Assembly: GCF_001439685.1 (NCBI RefSeq) | Contig: NZ_JYLH01000002.1 | Span: forward strand, 434,001 to 498,000 | Direction: 5' to 3' | Length of the DNA stretch: 64,000 nucleotides | DNA from: Pseudomonas libanensis | GTDB taxonomy: Bacteria; Pseudomonadota; Gammaproteobacteria; Pseudomonadales; Pseudomonadaceae | In this document: positions 8,574-19,788 of the stretch, piece by piece | Numbering within the stretch: position 1 is the stretch's first letter | How the letters are laid out: every line of letters begins with the position of its first letter | Translations under genes and position numbers: made by a program | Notes under the pieces: generated by a model | The model's database searches: none | Told to the model about the DNA's origin: nothing | What the model saw: the letters and a program-made list of their open reading frames with translations, nothing else

Positions 8574-8930
8574 TGATTTCTCTATAAAAAATACGTGCAT
8601 TAAGGCGAATAAGGGAGCGTTCCGGCAGGCCTCTGCAGGTCTCGGAAGGGCGCCGTCCATTTCAAGCGCCACCCGGCACTCAATTTACGAGGGGCGGCAG
8701 TCTAAGGCCGACTTGAGGGCGCAGCAACTGAAAAGACAGGCATTTTTTCCCAATTAACCCCCAAAGGCACCAGGACGGGCTTGGCGAACGGTCATCGGAG
8801 TGCGTTTATAGCAAGAAATTCAAGTTTGTGGAGCTATATAGAAGACAAACGGTTGAAAGTGGCTGATCCCGGACTAAATGTGGGAGGGGGCTTGCTCCCA
8901 CATTTGATCTGATTCGGCCCTTGGATTGAC
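8574..8930. other. Intergenic region with one REP palindrome
   Basis: Gap of 357 bp between the DksA2-like gene and the end of the inositol importer operon. The only clear feature is a single REP hairpin at 8880-8901 just downstream of the permease stop, where it could act as a transcript end. The remainder shows nothing recognised. Confidence 0.6.
8880..8901. repeat. Single REP hairpin
   Basis: GTGGGAGGGGGCTTGCTCCC followed by AC, a G-rich REP of the first subfamily with a collapsed loop. It lies about 30 bases past the stop of the inositol permease gene. Confidence 0.85.
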
Positions 8931-9953
8931 TCAGCGCTTGAGCTTGCGCTTGTTGCGGTATTGGTCGATCACCACCGCTACCACGATGATCAGGCCCTTG
9001 ATAATGTCCTGGATATACGCATCCACGCCGACGAAGGTAAACCCACTGGCCATCACGCCGAGGATCAGCGCGCCGATCACGGTGCCGGTGATGCGCCCTA
9101 CCCCGCCCGCCAGGCTGGTGCCGCCGATCACCGCTGCGGCGATCGCATCCAGCTCATAGGACATGCCCATGCCCGCCTGGCCGGTAGCCGCACGTGCCGA
9201 AGCCACCACGCCGGCCAGGCCCGCCAGCAGGCCGGCGATGCTGTAGACGATGATCAAGTGGCGCTTGACGTTGATCCCCGAGGTACGTGCCGCCTGCATA
9301 TTGCCGCCGATGGCGTAGGTGTATTTGCCGTACTTGGTGTAGCGCAGGGCGATATGGAAGATCACCGCCACCACCAGGAAGATAATCACCGGCATCGCGC
9401 CATGGCCGATAGCCGTGTAGGAATCCGAGAGCATGCTCACCGGCTGGCCTTCGGTGTAATAACGCGCCAGGCCACGGGCCGAGACCATCATGCCCAGGGT
9501 CGCGATAAACGGCGGGATACCGGTCACCGCAATAATGCTGCCGTTGATTGCCCCGGCCAGCAGCCCTACACCCAAGCCCATTGCCACCGGGATCCACACC
9601 GGCAGATCGGTCAGGGACGGAAACACCGCCCGGGAAAAATCGGAGGTCTGCGCCAGGCTCGCGGCGATCATTGCTGACAAGGCCAGTACCGAGCCGGAAG
9701 ACAGGTCGATCCCCGTGGTGATGATCACCTGGGTCACACCGATGGCCAGCAGGCCGATGATCGATACTTGCAGGATCATCAGCACCAGGCGCTGGGAGTT
9801 CATCAAGAAGCTCTGGTCGCGCACGATCCAGCCGAACAGTTCAAACACCAGGCCGATGCCGATCAGCACCAGGAAGATGCTCAGCTCGGTAGGCATGCGT
9901 CGACGGTTCTTGATCGGTGCCGTCGCCGGCTTGTTGTCTGTTATTGCGTTCAT
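8931..9953 (-). CDS. Sugar (probably myo-inositol) ABC transporter permease
   Basis: A 340-residue RbsC-type permease (BPD_transp_2 family) with about nine or ten membrane segments between residues 25 and 325. The family signatures GIDLSSGSVLALSAMIAASL and AIAAAVIGGTSLAGGVGRI are present. It is the last gene of the importer set: the ATPase gene ends 27 bases upstream and the binding protein precedes that. Location beside the iol catabolic genes points to inositol. A ribose-type ligand cannot be excluded from the permease alone. Confidence 0.88.
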   Translation of the reverse strand: MNAITDNKPATAPIKNRRRMPTELSIFLVLIGIGLVFELFGWIVRDQSFLMNSQRLVLMILQVSIIGLLAIGVTQVIITTGIDLSSGSVLALSAMIAASLAQTSDFSRAVFPSLTDLPVWIPVAMGLGVGLLAGAINGSIIAVTGIPPFIATLGMMVSARGLARYYTEGQPVSMLSDSYTAIGHGAMPVIIFLVVAVIFHIALRYTKYGKYTYAIGGNMQAARTSGINVKRHLIIVYSIAGLLAGLAGVVASARAATGQAGMGMSYELDAIAAAVIGGTSLAGGVGRITGTVIGALILGVMASGFTFVGVDAYIQDIIKGLIIVVAVVIDQYRNKRKLKR

Positions 9954-9979
9954 AACCCATCACCTTCTTATTCTGTAGA

Positions 9980-11533
9980 TCAGTGGACCGCGGTCATACC
10001 GGAAGCCAACTGCATGACTTTTTCCTGGGTGGCCTCAGCGCGATCCAGGGTGCCCATCAGTTCGCCTTCGTGCATGACCATTACCCGGTCGCTCATGCCG
10101 AGCACTTCGGGCAGTTCGGAGGAAATCATGATCACCGCCATGCCTTCGCTGGCGAGGAAAGCGATCAAGCGATAGATCTCGGCCTTGGCGCCTACGTCGA
10201 TGCCGCGAGTCGGCTCGTCGAGGATCAGCAGGCGTGGGTTGGTCATCAGCCAGCGCGCCAGCAAGGCCTTTTGCTGGTTGCCGCCGGACAAGGTGTCGAT
10301 GCATTGTTCCAGGGACGGGGTTTTCACCCGCAGCTTCTTGCACATGTCTTCGCACAACGCACGCAGGGCTTTCTGCTGGATGAAGCCGTTGCCCGAATAG
10401 TGCGGCAACACTGCCATCTCCATGTTTTCCAGTACCGACAGGCACGGGAACAGGCCACTGAGCTTGCGGTCCTCGGTCAACAGCGCAAAGCCTTTCTCGA
10501 TTGCCATATGCGGGTCGGTAATACGCACCGTCTGGCCGTCCAGGGTGATTTGCCCACTGGTGCTTGGGGTGATGCCAAAAATAGTTTCTGCCACATTGGT
10601 GCGTCCGGAGCCCATCAGCCCGGCGATGCCGAGGATTTCCCCGGCGTGCAGCTCGAACGATACGTCATTGAACACGCCGTCCAGGCTCAGGTCGCGCACC
10701 GACAGCAGCAGGTCACCAATGGGCGTCTCGCGTACCGGGAACAGCTGGCTCAGCTCACGCCCTACCATCATCGAGATCAGGCTGTCGCTGTTCATGCTGT
10801 CGGCACGTTGCAGGCCGATGTACTGGCCGTCGCGGAACACCGCCACTTCATCGGCGATGGCGAACACTTCGTTCATTTTGTGCGTGATGTAGACGATGCC
10901 TTTGCCCTGGGACTTGAGGTCGGCAATGATCGAAAACAGGTGGGCCACCTCCTTGTCGGTGATCGCCGAGGTGGGCTCATCCATGATCAGGATGTCGGAA
11001 TCATAGGACACCGCCTTGGCAATCTCGACCATCTGCCGCTCGGCGATGCTCAGGTTGCCGACCTGTTCTTCCGGATCAAGGTTGATGCGCAGGCGCGCCA
11101 GCAACTCGGCGGTGCAGCGATGCATTTCGCGGTGGTTGACCATGTGCAGGCTGTTGAGCTGCTCGCGGCCGATCCAGATGTTCTCGGCGATGCTCATGTG
11201 CGGCATCAGGTTGAGTTCCTGGTGGATCATCGCGATTCCGGCTTTCTGTGCCGCCAGCGGTGTGTCAAACACGATGGGCTTGCCGCGCAGGCGGATTTCC
11301 CCGGCGTCAGGCTGGTAGATGCCGGCGATGATCTTCATCAGCGTCGACTTGCCCGCGCCGTTCTCGCCCATCAGCGCCAGCACCGTGCCGGGACGTACAC
11401 GCAGTTGCACGTCGGCCAGGGCCACGACGCCCGGAAAGCCTTTGCTGATGTTGACGATTTCCAACAGGTAGGGTTCGTCCAGCGGCAACGGCTGGATACC
11501 GGGAGGCTGCGAGACAGCGGCATGAGCGAGCAT
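9980..11533 (-). CDS. Sugar (probably myo-inositol) ABC transporter ATPase, two nucleotide-binding domains
   Basis: A 517-residue RbsA/MglA-type ATPase with two ABC domains. The first has Walker [10 protein letters not shown], a signature [15 protein letters not shown] and Walker [13 protein letters not shown]. The second (from about residue 270) has the degenerate P-loop [26 protein letters not shown] and [12 protein letters not shown]. The start at 11533 (MLAHAAVSQ) has GGAG 9 bases upstream; further upstream frames overlap a hairpin and lack support. It is cotranscribed with the binding protein and permease genes. Confidence 0.9.
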   Translation of the reverse strand: MLAHAAVSQPPGIQPLPLDEPYLLEIVNISKGFPGVVALADVQLRVRPGTVLALMGENGAGKSTLMKIIAGIYQPDAGEIRLRGKPIVFDTPLAAQKAGIAMIHQELNLMPHMSIAENIWIGREQLNSLHMVNHREMHRCTAELLARLRINLDPEEQVGNLSIAERQMVEIAKAVSYDSDILIMDEPTSAITDKEVAHLFSIIADLKSQGKGIVYITHKMNEVFAIADEVAVFRDGQYIGLQRADSMNSDSLISMMVGRELSQLFPVRETPIGDLLLSVRDLSLDGVFNDVSFELHAGEILGIAGLMGSGRTNVAETIFGITPSTSGQITLDGQTVRITDPHMAIEKGFALLTEDRKLSGLFPCLSVLENMEMAVLPHYSGNGFIQQKALRALCEDMCKKLRVKTPSLEQCIDTLSGGNQQKALLARWLMTNPRLLILDEPTRGIDVGAKAEIYRLIAFLASEGMAVIMISSELPEVLGMSDRVMVMHEGELMGTLDRAEATQEKVMQLASGMTAVH

Positions 11534-11550
11534 AAGACGGTACTCCATCA

Positions 11551-11574
11551 GCAGGGCGGGCACGACCGCCCTGC
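11551..11574 (-). promoter_or_regulatory. Intercistronic hairpin between binding-protein and ATPase genes
   Basis: GCAGGGCGG (11551-11559) pairs perfectly with CCGCCCTGC (11566-11574) around a six-base loop, in the 65-bp gap after the binding-protein gene. There is no U-run, so it is more likely an mRNA-stabilising or partial attenuation element than a full terminator. Such hairpins commonly keep the binding protein more abundant than the membrane subunits. Confidence 0.55.
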
Positions 11575-11598
11575 CGGTTCATTGTTGTGATGTCAGGG

Positions 11599-12534
11599 CT
11601 ACTTGAACTGGGCGACGTTGTCCGGAGTAATCAGCTGGAACGGAATGATCACGTTCTGCTCGACCGGCTCGTTCCTGGCCATCTTGCGCGCCGCCTCCAC
11701 CGAACCCACCGCCTGGCCCTTGGCGTCCTGGAACGCGGAGGCGGCCATGTCGCCCTTGGTGATTGCATTCAAGCCGTCCGGCGTACCGTCGACACCCGCG
11801 ATCAGCACGCTGCCCTTTTCCTTGCCGGCCGATTTGAGCGCCATGGATGCACCAATGGCCATCTCATCGTTGTTGGCCAGCACCGCATTGAACTCGCGGC
11901 CCTGGGTCAGCCAATCGTTGACCAGGGTCATGCCCTTGTCCCGCAGCCAGATACCGGTCTGTTCCTGTTCGATCTTGATGTCCGGGTACTTGGCGAGTAC
12001 TTCCTTCACGCCCTTGGTGCGGTTGGTGGTGGAGTTGTTCGCCAGGTCGCCCAGCAGGATCACGATCTTGCCCTTGCCACCGAGCTTTTCAGCGATGTAC
12101 TGCATTTGCAGGCGACCGGCCTCGACGTCATCTGAGGTCACCGCCACTACGTCCTTGGGCAGGTCTTTCTGGTCGGGCCGGCGGTTGACGAATACCAGCG
12201 GAATGCCCGCCTTGGTCGCGGCACTGATAATGTTCTTGGTCGATGCGGTATCGACCGGGTTGACGATAATGGCGTCGACTTTCTGGCTGATGAAGTTCTC
12301 GACCTGGCTCAGTTGCTTGACCACATCGGCGCGGGCATCTTCGAACTGCAGTTGCACGCCATCGCCCTTGGGATAGGACTTGGCTTGCTTGTCCATGTCT
12401 TCGCGCAGGTAGGTAAGGAAGGTGTCATCGAACGCGGACATCGTGACGCCCACCTTGAGATCGGCGGCGCCGGCAATACCACTGGCCAGCAGCATGGACA
12501 GGGCCAGCGCGGTAAAACGGATCGGGGTCTTCAT
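11599..12534 (-). CDS. Sugar (probably myo-inositol) ABC transporter substrate-binding protein
   Basis: A 311-residue periplasmic binding protein of the Peripla_BP_4/RbsB class. A signal peptide (MKTPIRFTALALSMLLASGI, cut near AGA-ADLKVG) precedes VGVTMSAFDDTFLTYLREDM, typical of inositol/ribose binders. DAIIVNPVDT, FVNRRPDQKDLP and LIAGVDGTPDGL are family motifs. It is the first gene of the importer operon, and a TGGAAAATAATTTCCA palindrome lies about 320 bp upstream. Confidence 0.9.
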   Translation of the reverse strand: MKTPIRFTALALSMLLASGIAGAADLKVGVTMSAFDDTFLTYLREDMDKQAKSYPKGDGVQLQFEDARADVVKQLSQVENFISQKVDAIIVNPVDTASTKNIISAATKAGIPLVFVNRRPDQKDLPKDVVAVTSDDVEAGRLQMQYIAEKLGGKGKIVILLGDLANNSTTNRTKGVKEVLAKYPDIKIEQEQTGIWLRDKGMTLVNDWLTQGREFNAVLANNDEMAIGASMALKSAGKEKGSVLIAGVDGTPDGLNAITKGDMAASAFQDAKGQAVGSVEAARKMARNEPVEQNVIIPFQLITPDNVAQFK

Positions 12535-12583
12535 GAACGGTCTGTCTCCACTTTCTTGTTGGTTTTTTTGGACGTTGCGTTGA

Positions 12584-12760
12584 TCAGGCCTCGGCCGGCA
12601 CTCGCACCACCGGCGCGCCTGGAATGCAGCAGAGCAGCGCGCCCTGGTTTTCGACGCACAGCACATTGAGGAAGGAGAAGTAGAACGGCCGGGCGCGGGG
12701 CAGGCCGCGAGGCGTTTGGGCGGGGCGTAAAACTCGCAGTACAGCGTTGAAGATTTTCAT
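12584..12760 (-). CDS. Possible small protein, 58 residues
   Basis: Begins MKIFNAVLRVLRPAQTPRGL and is Arg/Pro-rich at the start and Cys-rich later (VLCVENQGALLCC). It lies in the leader of the importer operon on the same strand. There is no good ribosome site and no family match, so it may be a chance frame in a G+C-rich leader. Listed because it could be a leader peptide. Confidence 0.25.
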   Translation of the reverse strand: MKIFNAVLRVLRPAQTPRGLPRARPFYFSFLNVLCVENQGALLCCIPGAPVVRVPAEA

Positions 12761-12852
12761 CTGACGGTACCTGGTTGTTTTTGATCTTGTTTTTGTTGAG
12801 TCGCCCCAAACGTGTGCGGGACGGACTTTATGCAACCTGGAAAAGACTTTAT

Positions 12853-12868
12853 TGGAAAATAATTTCCA
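12853..12868. promoter_or_regulatory. Putative IolR operator (importer side)
   Basis: TGGAAAATAATTTCCA, a 16-bp palindrome with arms TGGAA and TTCCA separated by six bases. The same layout occurs at 21850-21865 between iolR and the IolC-fusion gene. A second AT-rich palindrome, TAGAATTTTATTCTA (12882-12896), lies next to it and overlaps the stop of the dehydrogenase gene. Assignment to IolR is inference from the shared motif and locus. Confidence 0.5.
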
Positions 12869-12888
12869 TATCAACCTGTTTTAGAATT

Positions 12889-13917
12889 TTATTCTATTTT
12901 TGTCGAAACCACCTGCTGGCGCTCGGCACTCAGGCGCGCGGCGTCCAATATACGGGTGGTTTCCAGCGCATCATAGGCGCTTACCGGCAGTGGCCCCTGG
13001 CCCTGCACGGCCGCTTGCAATTGGCGATAGAACTGGGTCCAGCAGCCCTTCTCCGACGGCACCCGCTCACGTTCCGGCCCTTGCTCGAACCAGCCCCAGC
13101 GTCGATGCTCCTCAGCGCCCCAGTGTTCACCTTCGGTTTTCGGCGACTTGCCGGCCAGCAGCGCTTCTTCCTGGCCATCCAGCCCGTCGACGGTGTAGCA
13201 GCCCAAGCTGCCACTTACGCGAAATCGCGGCGCCTGGCTGTTCTGCAACGCGTTGCCCCACAGGTGTGAAACCACGCCGTTGGCGTGGGTCAGGCAAACA
13301 AAAAAACCGTGATCCACGCTGGGATGTTCAGGGGTGTAGTGCAATTGGGCGAACACCCGCTCCACCGGGCCGAACAGTTGCAACGCCTGGTCCACCAGAT
13401 GGCTGCCCAGGTCGCGCAGCCACCCGCCACCGCTGGCATTGCCCACAGCCTCTGGGCTGTAGCGCTCCACACGGGACTCGAAGCGGGTGATGGTGCCCAG
13501 GGCGCCGGCGTCGATCAGTTTGCGCAAGGTCAGGTAATCCGAGTCCCAGCGCCGGTTCTGGTAGACGCTGAGCAGCGAGCCCTGGCGCTCGGCGGCGGTG
13601 ATCAAGGCTTGGGCCTGTTCGGCGTTGGCGGCAAAGGGTTTGTCGCTGACCACCGTTACACCGTGTTCGATGGCTTCCAGTACTAATGCAGGGCGGCCTT
13701 TGAGGGTGGTGGAGATGACCAGGGCGTCGACGCCGGCCTCGACGATCTGGCCGATGGAGTCGAAGGCTTTGACACCTGGAAGATCAGTACTCAATTGCTG
13801 GCGACGTTCGGGTGAACGCGTCACCACGCCGACAAAGGTGGCGCCAGGCAGGGTGGCGATCAATGGCGCATGAAAAAAGCGCCCGCCGTGGCCGTAGCCC
13901 ACTAGTCCGATTCGCAT
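12889..13917 (-). CDS. Gfo/Idh/MocA dehydrogenase, possibly scyllo-inositol dehydrogenase
   Basis: A 342-residue NAD(P)-dependent dehydrogenase. The Rossmann start MRIGLVGYGHGGRFFHAPLI, the DKPFAAN motif around residue 95 (the EKP-like lysine) and GGWLRDLGSHLVDQAL match the YdgJ/IolW branch of this family, which oxidises or reduces inositol isomers. The ATG at 13917 has AGGAG 6 bases upstream; a TTG two codons earlier is unlikely. It is separated from iolG by a REPIN. It lies between the importer and iolG, so a role in scyllo- or other inositol use is likely but not proven. Confidence 0.8.
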   Translation of the reverse strand: MRIGLVGYGHGGRFFHAPLIATLPGATFVGVVTRSPERRQQLSTDLPGVKAFDSIGQIVEAGVDALVISTTLKGRPALVLEAIEHGVTVVSDKPFAANAEQAQALITAAERQGSLLSVYQNRRWDSDYLTLRKLIDAGALGTITRFESRVERYSPEAVGNASGGGWLRDLGSHLVDQALQLFGPVERVFAQLHYTPEHPSVDHGFFVCLTHANGVVSHLWGNALQNSQAPRFRVSGSLGCYTVDGLDGQEEALLAGKSPKTEGEHWGAEEHRRWGWFEQGPERERVPSEKGCWTQFYRQLQAAVQGQGPLPVSAYDALETTRILDAARLSAERQQVVSTKIE

Positions 13918-13954
13918 GCTCAACTCCTGAATTGATGTGGGAACCCAATCAACT

Positions 13955-14041
13955 GTGGGAGCTGGCTTGCCTGCGATAACGGTGTGTCAGGCAATGAATC
14001 TGTCATTGATAGACCGCTATCGCAGGCAAGCCAGCTCCCAC
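13955..14041. repeat. REPIN, second subfamily (87 bp)
   Basis: Two inverted REPs, GTGGGAGCTGGCTTGCCTGC at the left and its complement at the right (to 14041), enclose a spacer with a partial TGTCAG/CTGACA-like symmetry. It lies inside the inositol operon between iolG and the next dehydrogenase gene. Its length equals the other four REPINs in the window. Confidence 0.92.
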
Positions 14042-14068
14042 ATTGTTAACCAGCATTTCTCCAGTGAG

Positions 14069-17030
<2,962 letters not shown>

Positions 17031-17079
17031 CACTTGCACCTTGTGTGACTGCAATTGAAGTGTTCAACACCGATCCCGT

Positions 17080-17166
17080 GTGGGAGCTGGCTTGCCTGCG
17101 ATAGCGGTCTATCAGTTGCACATGTATTGCCTGACACTCCGCTATCGCAGGCAAGCCAGCTCCCAC
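17080..17166. repeat. REPIN, second subfamily (87 bp)
   Basis: Left REP GTGGGAGCTGGCTTGCCTGC and inverted right REP ending at 17166, in the 148-bp gap between iolI and iolD. It has the same length and arms as the copies at 13955 and 52290; only the spacer differs. Confidence 0.92.
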
Positions 17167-17178
17167 ATTTTGATCGCG

Positions 17179-18000
17179 TTATGACAGGGGCTTTTGCAAA
17201 TAGGCCATGCTGCTGCCCAACGCCTGCCGGATATCCACCAACCCGTGCACGCTTTCAGCAAACGGCTCGAACGACAGATAGCCGCTGTAGCCGGTACTCA
17301 ACAGGGTGTCGATCTGCGCCGCATTGCCGAGGATATCGCCCTCGCCCACCAGTACGCGGTGGCCGTCGCCGATCGCGTTGAGCGGCGCCTCGCGATCTTC
17401 CACCCCGGAGATATGTACCAGGCCGGTCAGTTCGGGAAAGAACTCATGCTCGCCGGCCAGGTGATGGTGGAAGGTGTCATGCACCACACGGAACACATCC
17501 AGGCCACCGATGGACTTGATCGCCTCCACCGCCACGCGCTTGCGACGCAGGGCGGATACTTCAAAGCCCAGGGGTTCGACGAAACCGAGAATCCCGTACT
17601 CGCGCAGGATGGGCGCCAGTTCGCTCAACGCGGTGCGCAAAGCGGCGGCGCGCTGCGCGTCGGTGCGCGTGTCGCCGGGCTCATTGAACGGGCACATCAC
17701 CAGACCCTGGGCACCGCATTCACGGGCGTAGGTGGCAAGCTCCAACGCTTGGGCACGGCGCTCGTCGTTCCACACATCAAAGGGGTACAGCGCGTTGATC
17801 GACAGCACCTTGATGCCCTGCGCTGCGCACAACTCACGCACGCGGCTGGCGGGTGTGCCGTATTCGATTTCACGGTTCTTGAGGTCGTTGCGGATCTCAA
17901 TGGCCTCGCAGTTGAGAGCCGCCGCCAACTGGATGAAATCCGGCAAGGACAGGTTGGGCGCGACCATGCGGTTAAGGGCAAAACGTAGCGGCGACTTCAT
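17179..18000 (-). CDS. iolI: Inosose isomerase, TIM-barrel
   Basis: A 273-residue xylose-isomerase-like TIM barrel (AP_endonuc_2). Predicted metal ligands are visible in FVEPLG (Glu), VHDTFHHHL (Asp/His) and LSFEPF (Glu). FALNRMVAPNLSLPDFIQLA at the start is typical of IolI, which interconverts 2-keto- and 1-keto-inositol. It sits between iolB (26-bp gap) and iolD in the operon. A hydroxypyruvate-isomerase-like function is the main alternative. Confidence 0.85.
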   Translation of the reverse strand: MKSPLRFALNRMVAPNLSLPDFIQLAAALNCEAIEIRNDLKNREIEYGTPASRVRELCAAQGIKVLSINALYPFDVWNDERRAQALELATYARECGAQGLVMCPFNEPGDTRTDAQRAAALRTALSELAPILREYGILGFVEPLGFEVSALRRKRVAVEAIKSIGGLDVFRVVHDTFHHHLAGEHEFFPELTGLVHISGVEDREAPLNAIGDGHRVLVGEGDILGNAAQIDTLLSTGYSGYLSFEPFAESVHGLVDIRQALGSSMAYLQKPLS

Positions 18001-18025
18001 TGTTGTTGTTCTCCGTCCAAACCGT

Positions 18026-18814
18026 TTAGAGGTCCAGCAGCCAGCTGTGCTGCGGGTCGTTATGGAAATGCCAGGCGCGCTTGGGGCCGGCCATCACGTT
18101 GAGGTAATACGACTCGTAGCCGTACGGCACGCTGACCGGGTGGTAACCCTTGGGCACCACCACCAGGTCGCTGTTTTCCACGGCCATGGCCTGATCGATG
18201 CTGCGGTCATCGGTGTACACGCGCTGGAAGACAAAGCCCTGGGGCGGGTTGATCTGGTGGTAATAGGTCTCTTCCAGGAAGCTCTGGTGCGGCAGGTCGT
18301 CGGTGTCATGCTTGTGCGGCGGGTAGCTTGAGGAATGCCCCGACGGCGTGCGCACTTCCACCACCAGCAGCGAATGGGCCGGCTCGCTGTCGGGCAGGAT
18401 GTCGCACACGTAGCGGGTGTTGGCGCCTTTGCCACGCACACTGCGCTTGCACTGCTCGGGGCGGATCAGGCGCGGGGCGAAACCCTGGGCACCCGGGGCG
18501 GCGCAGACAGCGATCTGCACATCGCTCAAGGCGCTGACCTGGGCGTCGGTGCCGGGCGGCAGGTAGGCGGCGAACGGTGACTTGTCTTCGAACACCGACT
18601 GGCGATCACCGAGGTTCTGCCAACTGAAACCTTTGCCTTCGATGTTTACCCGACCGCTGAGCAACACCAGGCACAACTCCTGATCGCCCGCGCTGACCGG
18701 AAGGCTTTCGCCCAGGCCCAGGCGGTAGGCGGCAAAGCCTACGTATTCCAGGCGCCCGACTTGCAGGGCGACCATGGTTTGTCCGCGTTTGCTGCTTTTG
18801 ACCAACAAGCTCAT
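18026..18814 (-). CDS. iolB: 5-Deoxy-glucuronate isomerase
   Basis: A 262-residue bicupin that converts 5-deoxy-D-glucuronate to 5-dehydro-2-deoxygluconate. The metal-binding cupin is seen as YPPHKHD, EETYYHQINP and VPKGYHPVSVPYGYESYYLN. The ATG at 18814 follows the iolE stop by three bases, with AGGA inside the end of iolE, so the two are translationally close. An in-frame GTG one codon earlier is an alternative start. Confidence 0.94.
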   Translation of the reverse strand: MSLLVKSSKRGQTMVALQVGRLEYVGFAAYRLGLGESLPVSAGDQELCLVLLSGRVNIEGKGFSWQNLGDRQSVFEDKSPFAAYLPPGTDAQVSALSDVQIAVCAAPGAQGFAPRLIRPEQCKRSVRGKGANTRYVCDILPDSEPAHSLLVVEVRTPSGHSSSYPPHKHDTDDLPHQSFLEETYYHQINPPQGFVFQRVYTDDRSIDQAMAVENSDLVVVPKGYHPVSVPYGYESYYLNVMAGPKRAWHFHNDPQHSWLLDL

Positions 18815-18817
18815 CAC

Positions 18818-19705
18818 TCAAGTCCTCTGGTTGAGAAGCGCACGCAAGGTGTCATAACCCTTTTTTGCGTAGATATAGCTGGGCGCCACGGCCGGATCCT
18901 GCTCGGCTTCCACCACCAGCCAGCCCGCGTAGTTCGCAGCCAGCAGTACGTCCAGCAACGGTGCAAAATCGATGTCGCCATCGCCGGGCACAGTGAACGT
19001 GCCGTTGACGATGCAATCAGGAAAGCTCCACATCTGGTTGCGCGCCAATTGCACCACGGGTTTGCGCACATCCTTGAAATGCACGTGGCAGACACGGTCG
19101 ATATGCTTGCGCAACACCTCGATGGGTTCGCCGCCGCCCATGTAGCAGTGGCCCGAATCGAACAGCAGGCCGACTTCCGGCCCCGTGCGCTGCATCAGCT
19201 GGTCGATGTCTTCGGGGGACTCGACGTAGGCGCCCATATGGTGGTGGTACGCCAGGCGTACCCCCTGGGACAGGGTGAAGCGCGCCAGTTCGGTGAGTTT
19301 GTCGGCATAGTCCTGCCAAGCCTGCTCGCTATGGAAACGCGGGCGTTCGATCAAACGAATGCGCGAGCCCTGGATCGAATCAGCCACTTCGCCATACACC
19401 AGCACCGAGGCGCCGTTGTGCCTGAGCAGTTCGACATGGCCGGCAATCGCCTCGATTTCCTCTGCCACCGAGCGACGGGCCAGGCGGCTGGAGTACCAGC
19501 CGGAGACGAGGGCCAGGTCATAGGGGCGCAACACATCGCCGACACCCTTGGCATCCTTGGGGAATTTGCCGTTGAGTTCAAAACCTTCGTAGCCGATATC
19601 CTTGCCTTCGCTCAGGGCCGTGCTCAGCGGGGTTTCACCACCGAGGGCCGGCAGGTCGTCGTTGCTCCAGGAGATCGGGTTGATGCCAATTCGGATTGCG
19701 GGCAT
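18818..19705 (-). CDS. iolE: Inosose dehydratase
   Basis: A 295-residue TIM-barrel metalloenzyme that removes water from 2-keto-myo-inositol. Family motifs: IRIGINPISWSNDDLPALGG at the N-terminus, YHHHMGAYVES, LLFDSGHCYMGGG and VCHVHFKDVRKPV, which contain the predicted metal-binding residues. It is followed immediately by iolB. A single REP lies in the gap to the upstream kinase-fusion gene. Confidence 0.95.
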   Translation of the reverse strand: MPAIRIGINPISWSNDDLPALGGETPLSTALSEGKDIGYEGFELNGKFPKDAKGVGDVLRPYDLALVSGWYSSRLARRSVAEEIEAIAGHVELLRHNGASVLVYGEVADSIQGSRIRLIERPRFHSEQAWQDYADKLTELARFTLSQGVRLAYHHHMGAYVESPEDIDQLMQRTGPEVGLLFDSGHCYMGGGEPIEVLRKHIDRVCHVHFKDVRKPVVQLARNQMWSFPDCIVNGTFTVPGDGDIDFAPLLDVLLAANYAGWLVVEAEQDPAVAPSYIYAKKGYDTLRALLNQRT

Positions 19706-19750
19706 GGCTGCACCTTTATTATTTTCAGGTATCACTGAGATCTGCTTTAT

Positions 19751-19776
19751 GTGGGCGGGGGCAAGCCCCCTCCCAC
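19751..19776. repeat. Single REP hairpin
   Basis: GTGGGCGGGGGCAAGCCCCC then TCCCAC, in the 83-bp gap between iolE and the IolC fusion gene. It may stop part of the transcription from the upstream gene. Confidence 0.8.
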
Positions 19777-19788
19777 ATTTGATCTAAT

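Larger units (their letters stand above)
12535..12888. other. Intergenic region upstream of the inositol importer
   Basis: Gap of 354 bp between the binding-protein start and the end of the dehydrogenase gene. It holds a doubtful small ORF (12584-12760) and, at its far end, two palindromes (12853-12868 and 12882-12896). It is AT-rich near 12840-12900, in keeping with a promoter and operator for the importer. Confidence 0.6.

Noticed and set aside
9983..11590. Plus-strand frame of about 535 codons opposite the inositol ATPase
   Set aside because: His/Gln/Leu-rich mirror of the ATPase with no motif, covering exactly the known gene.
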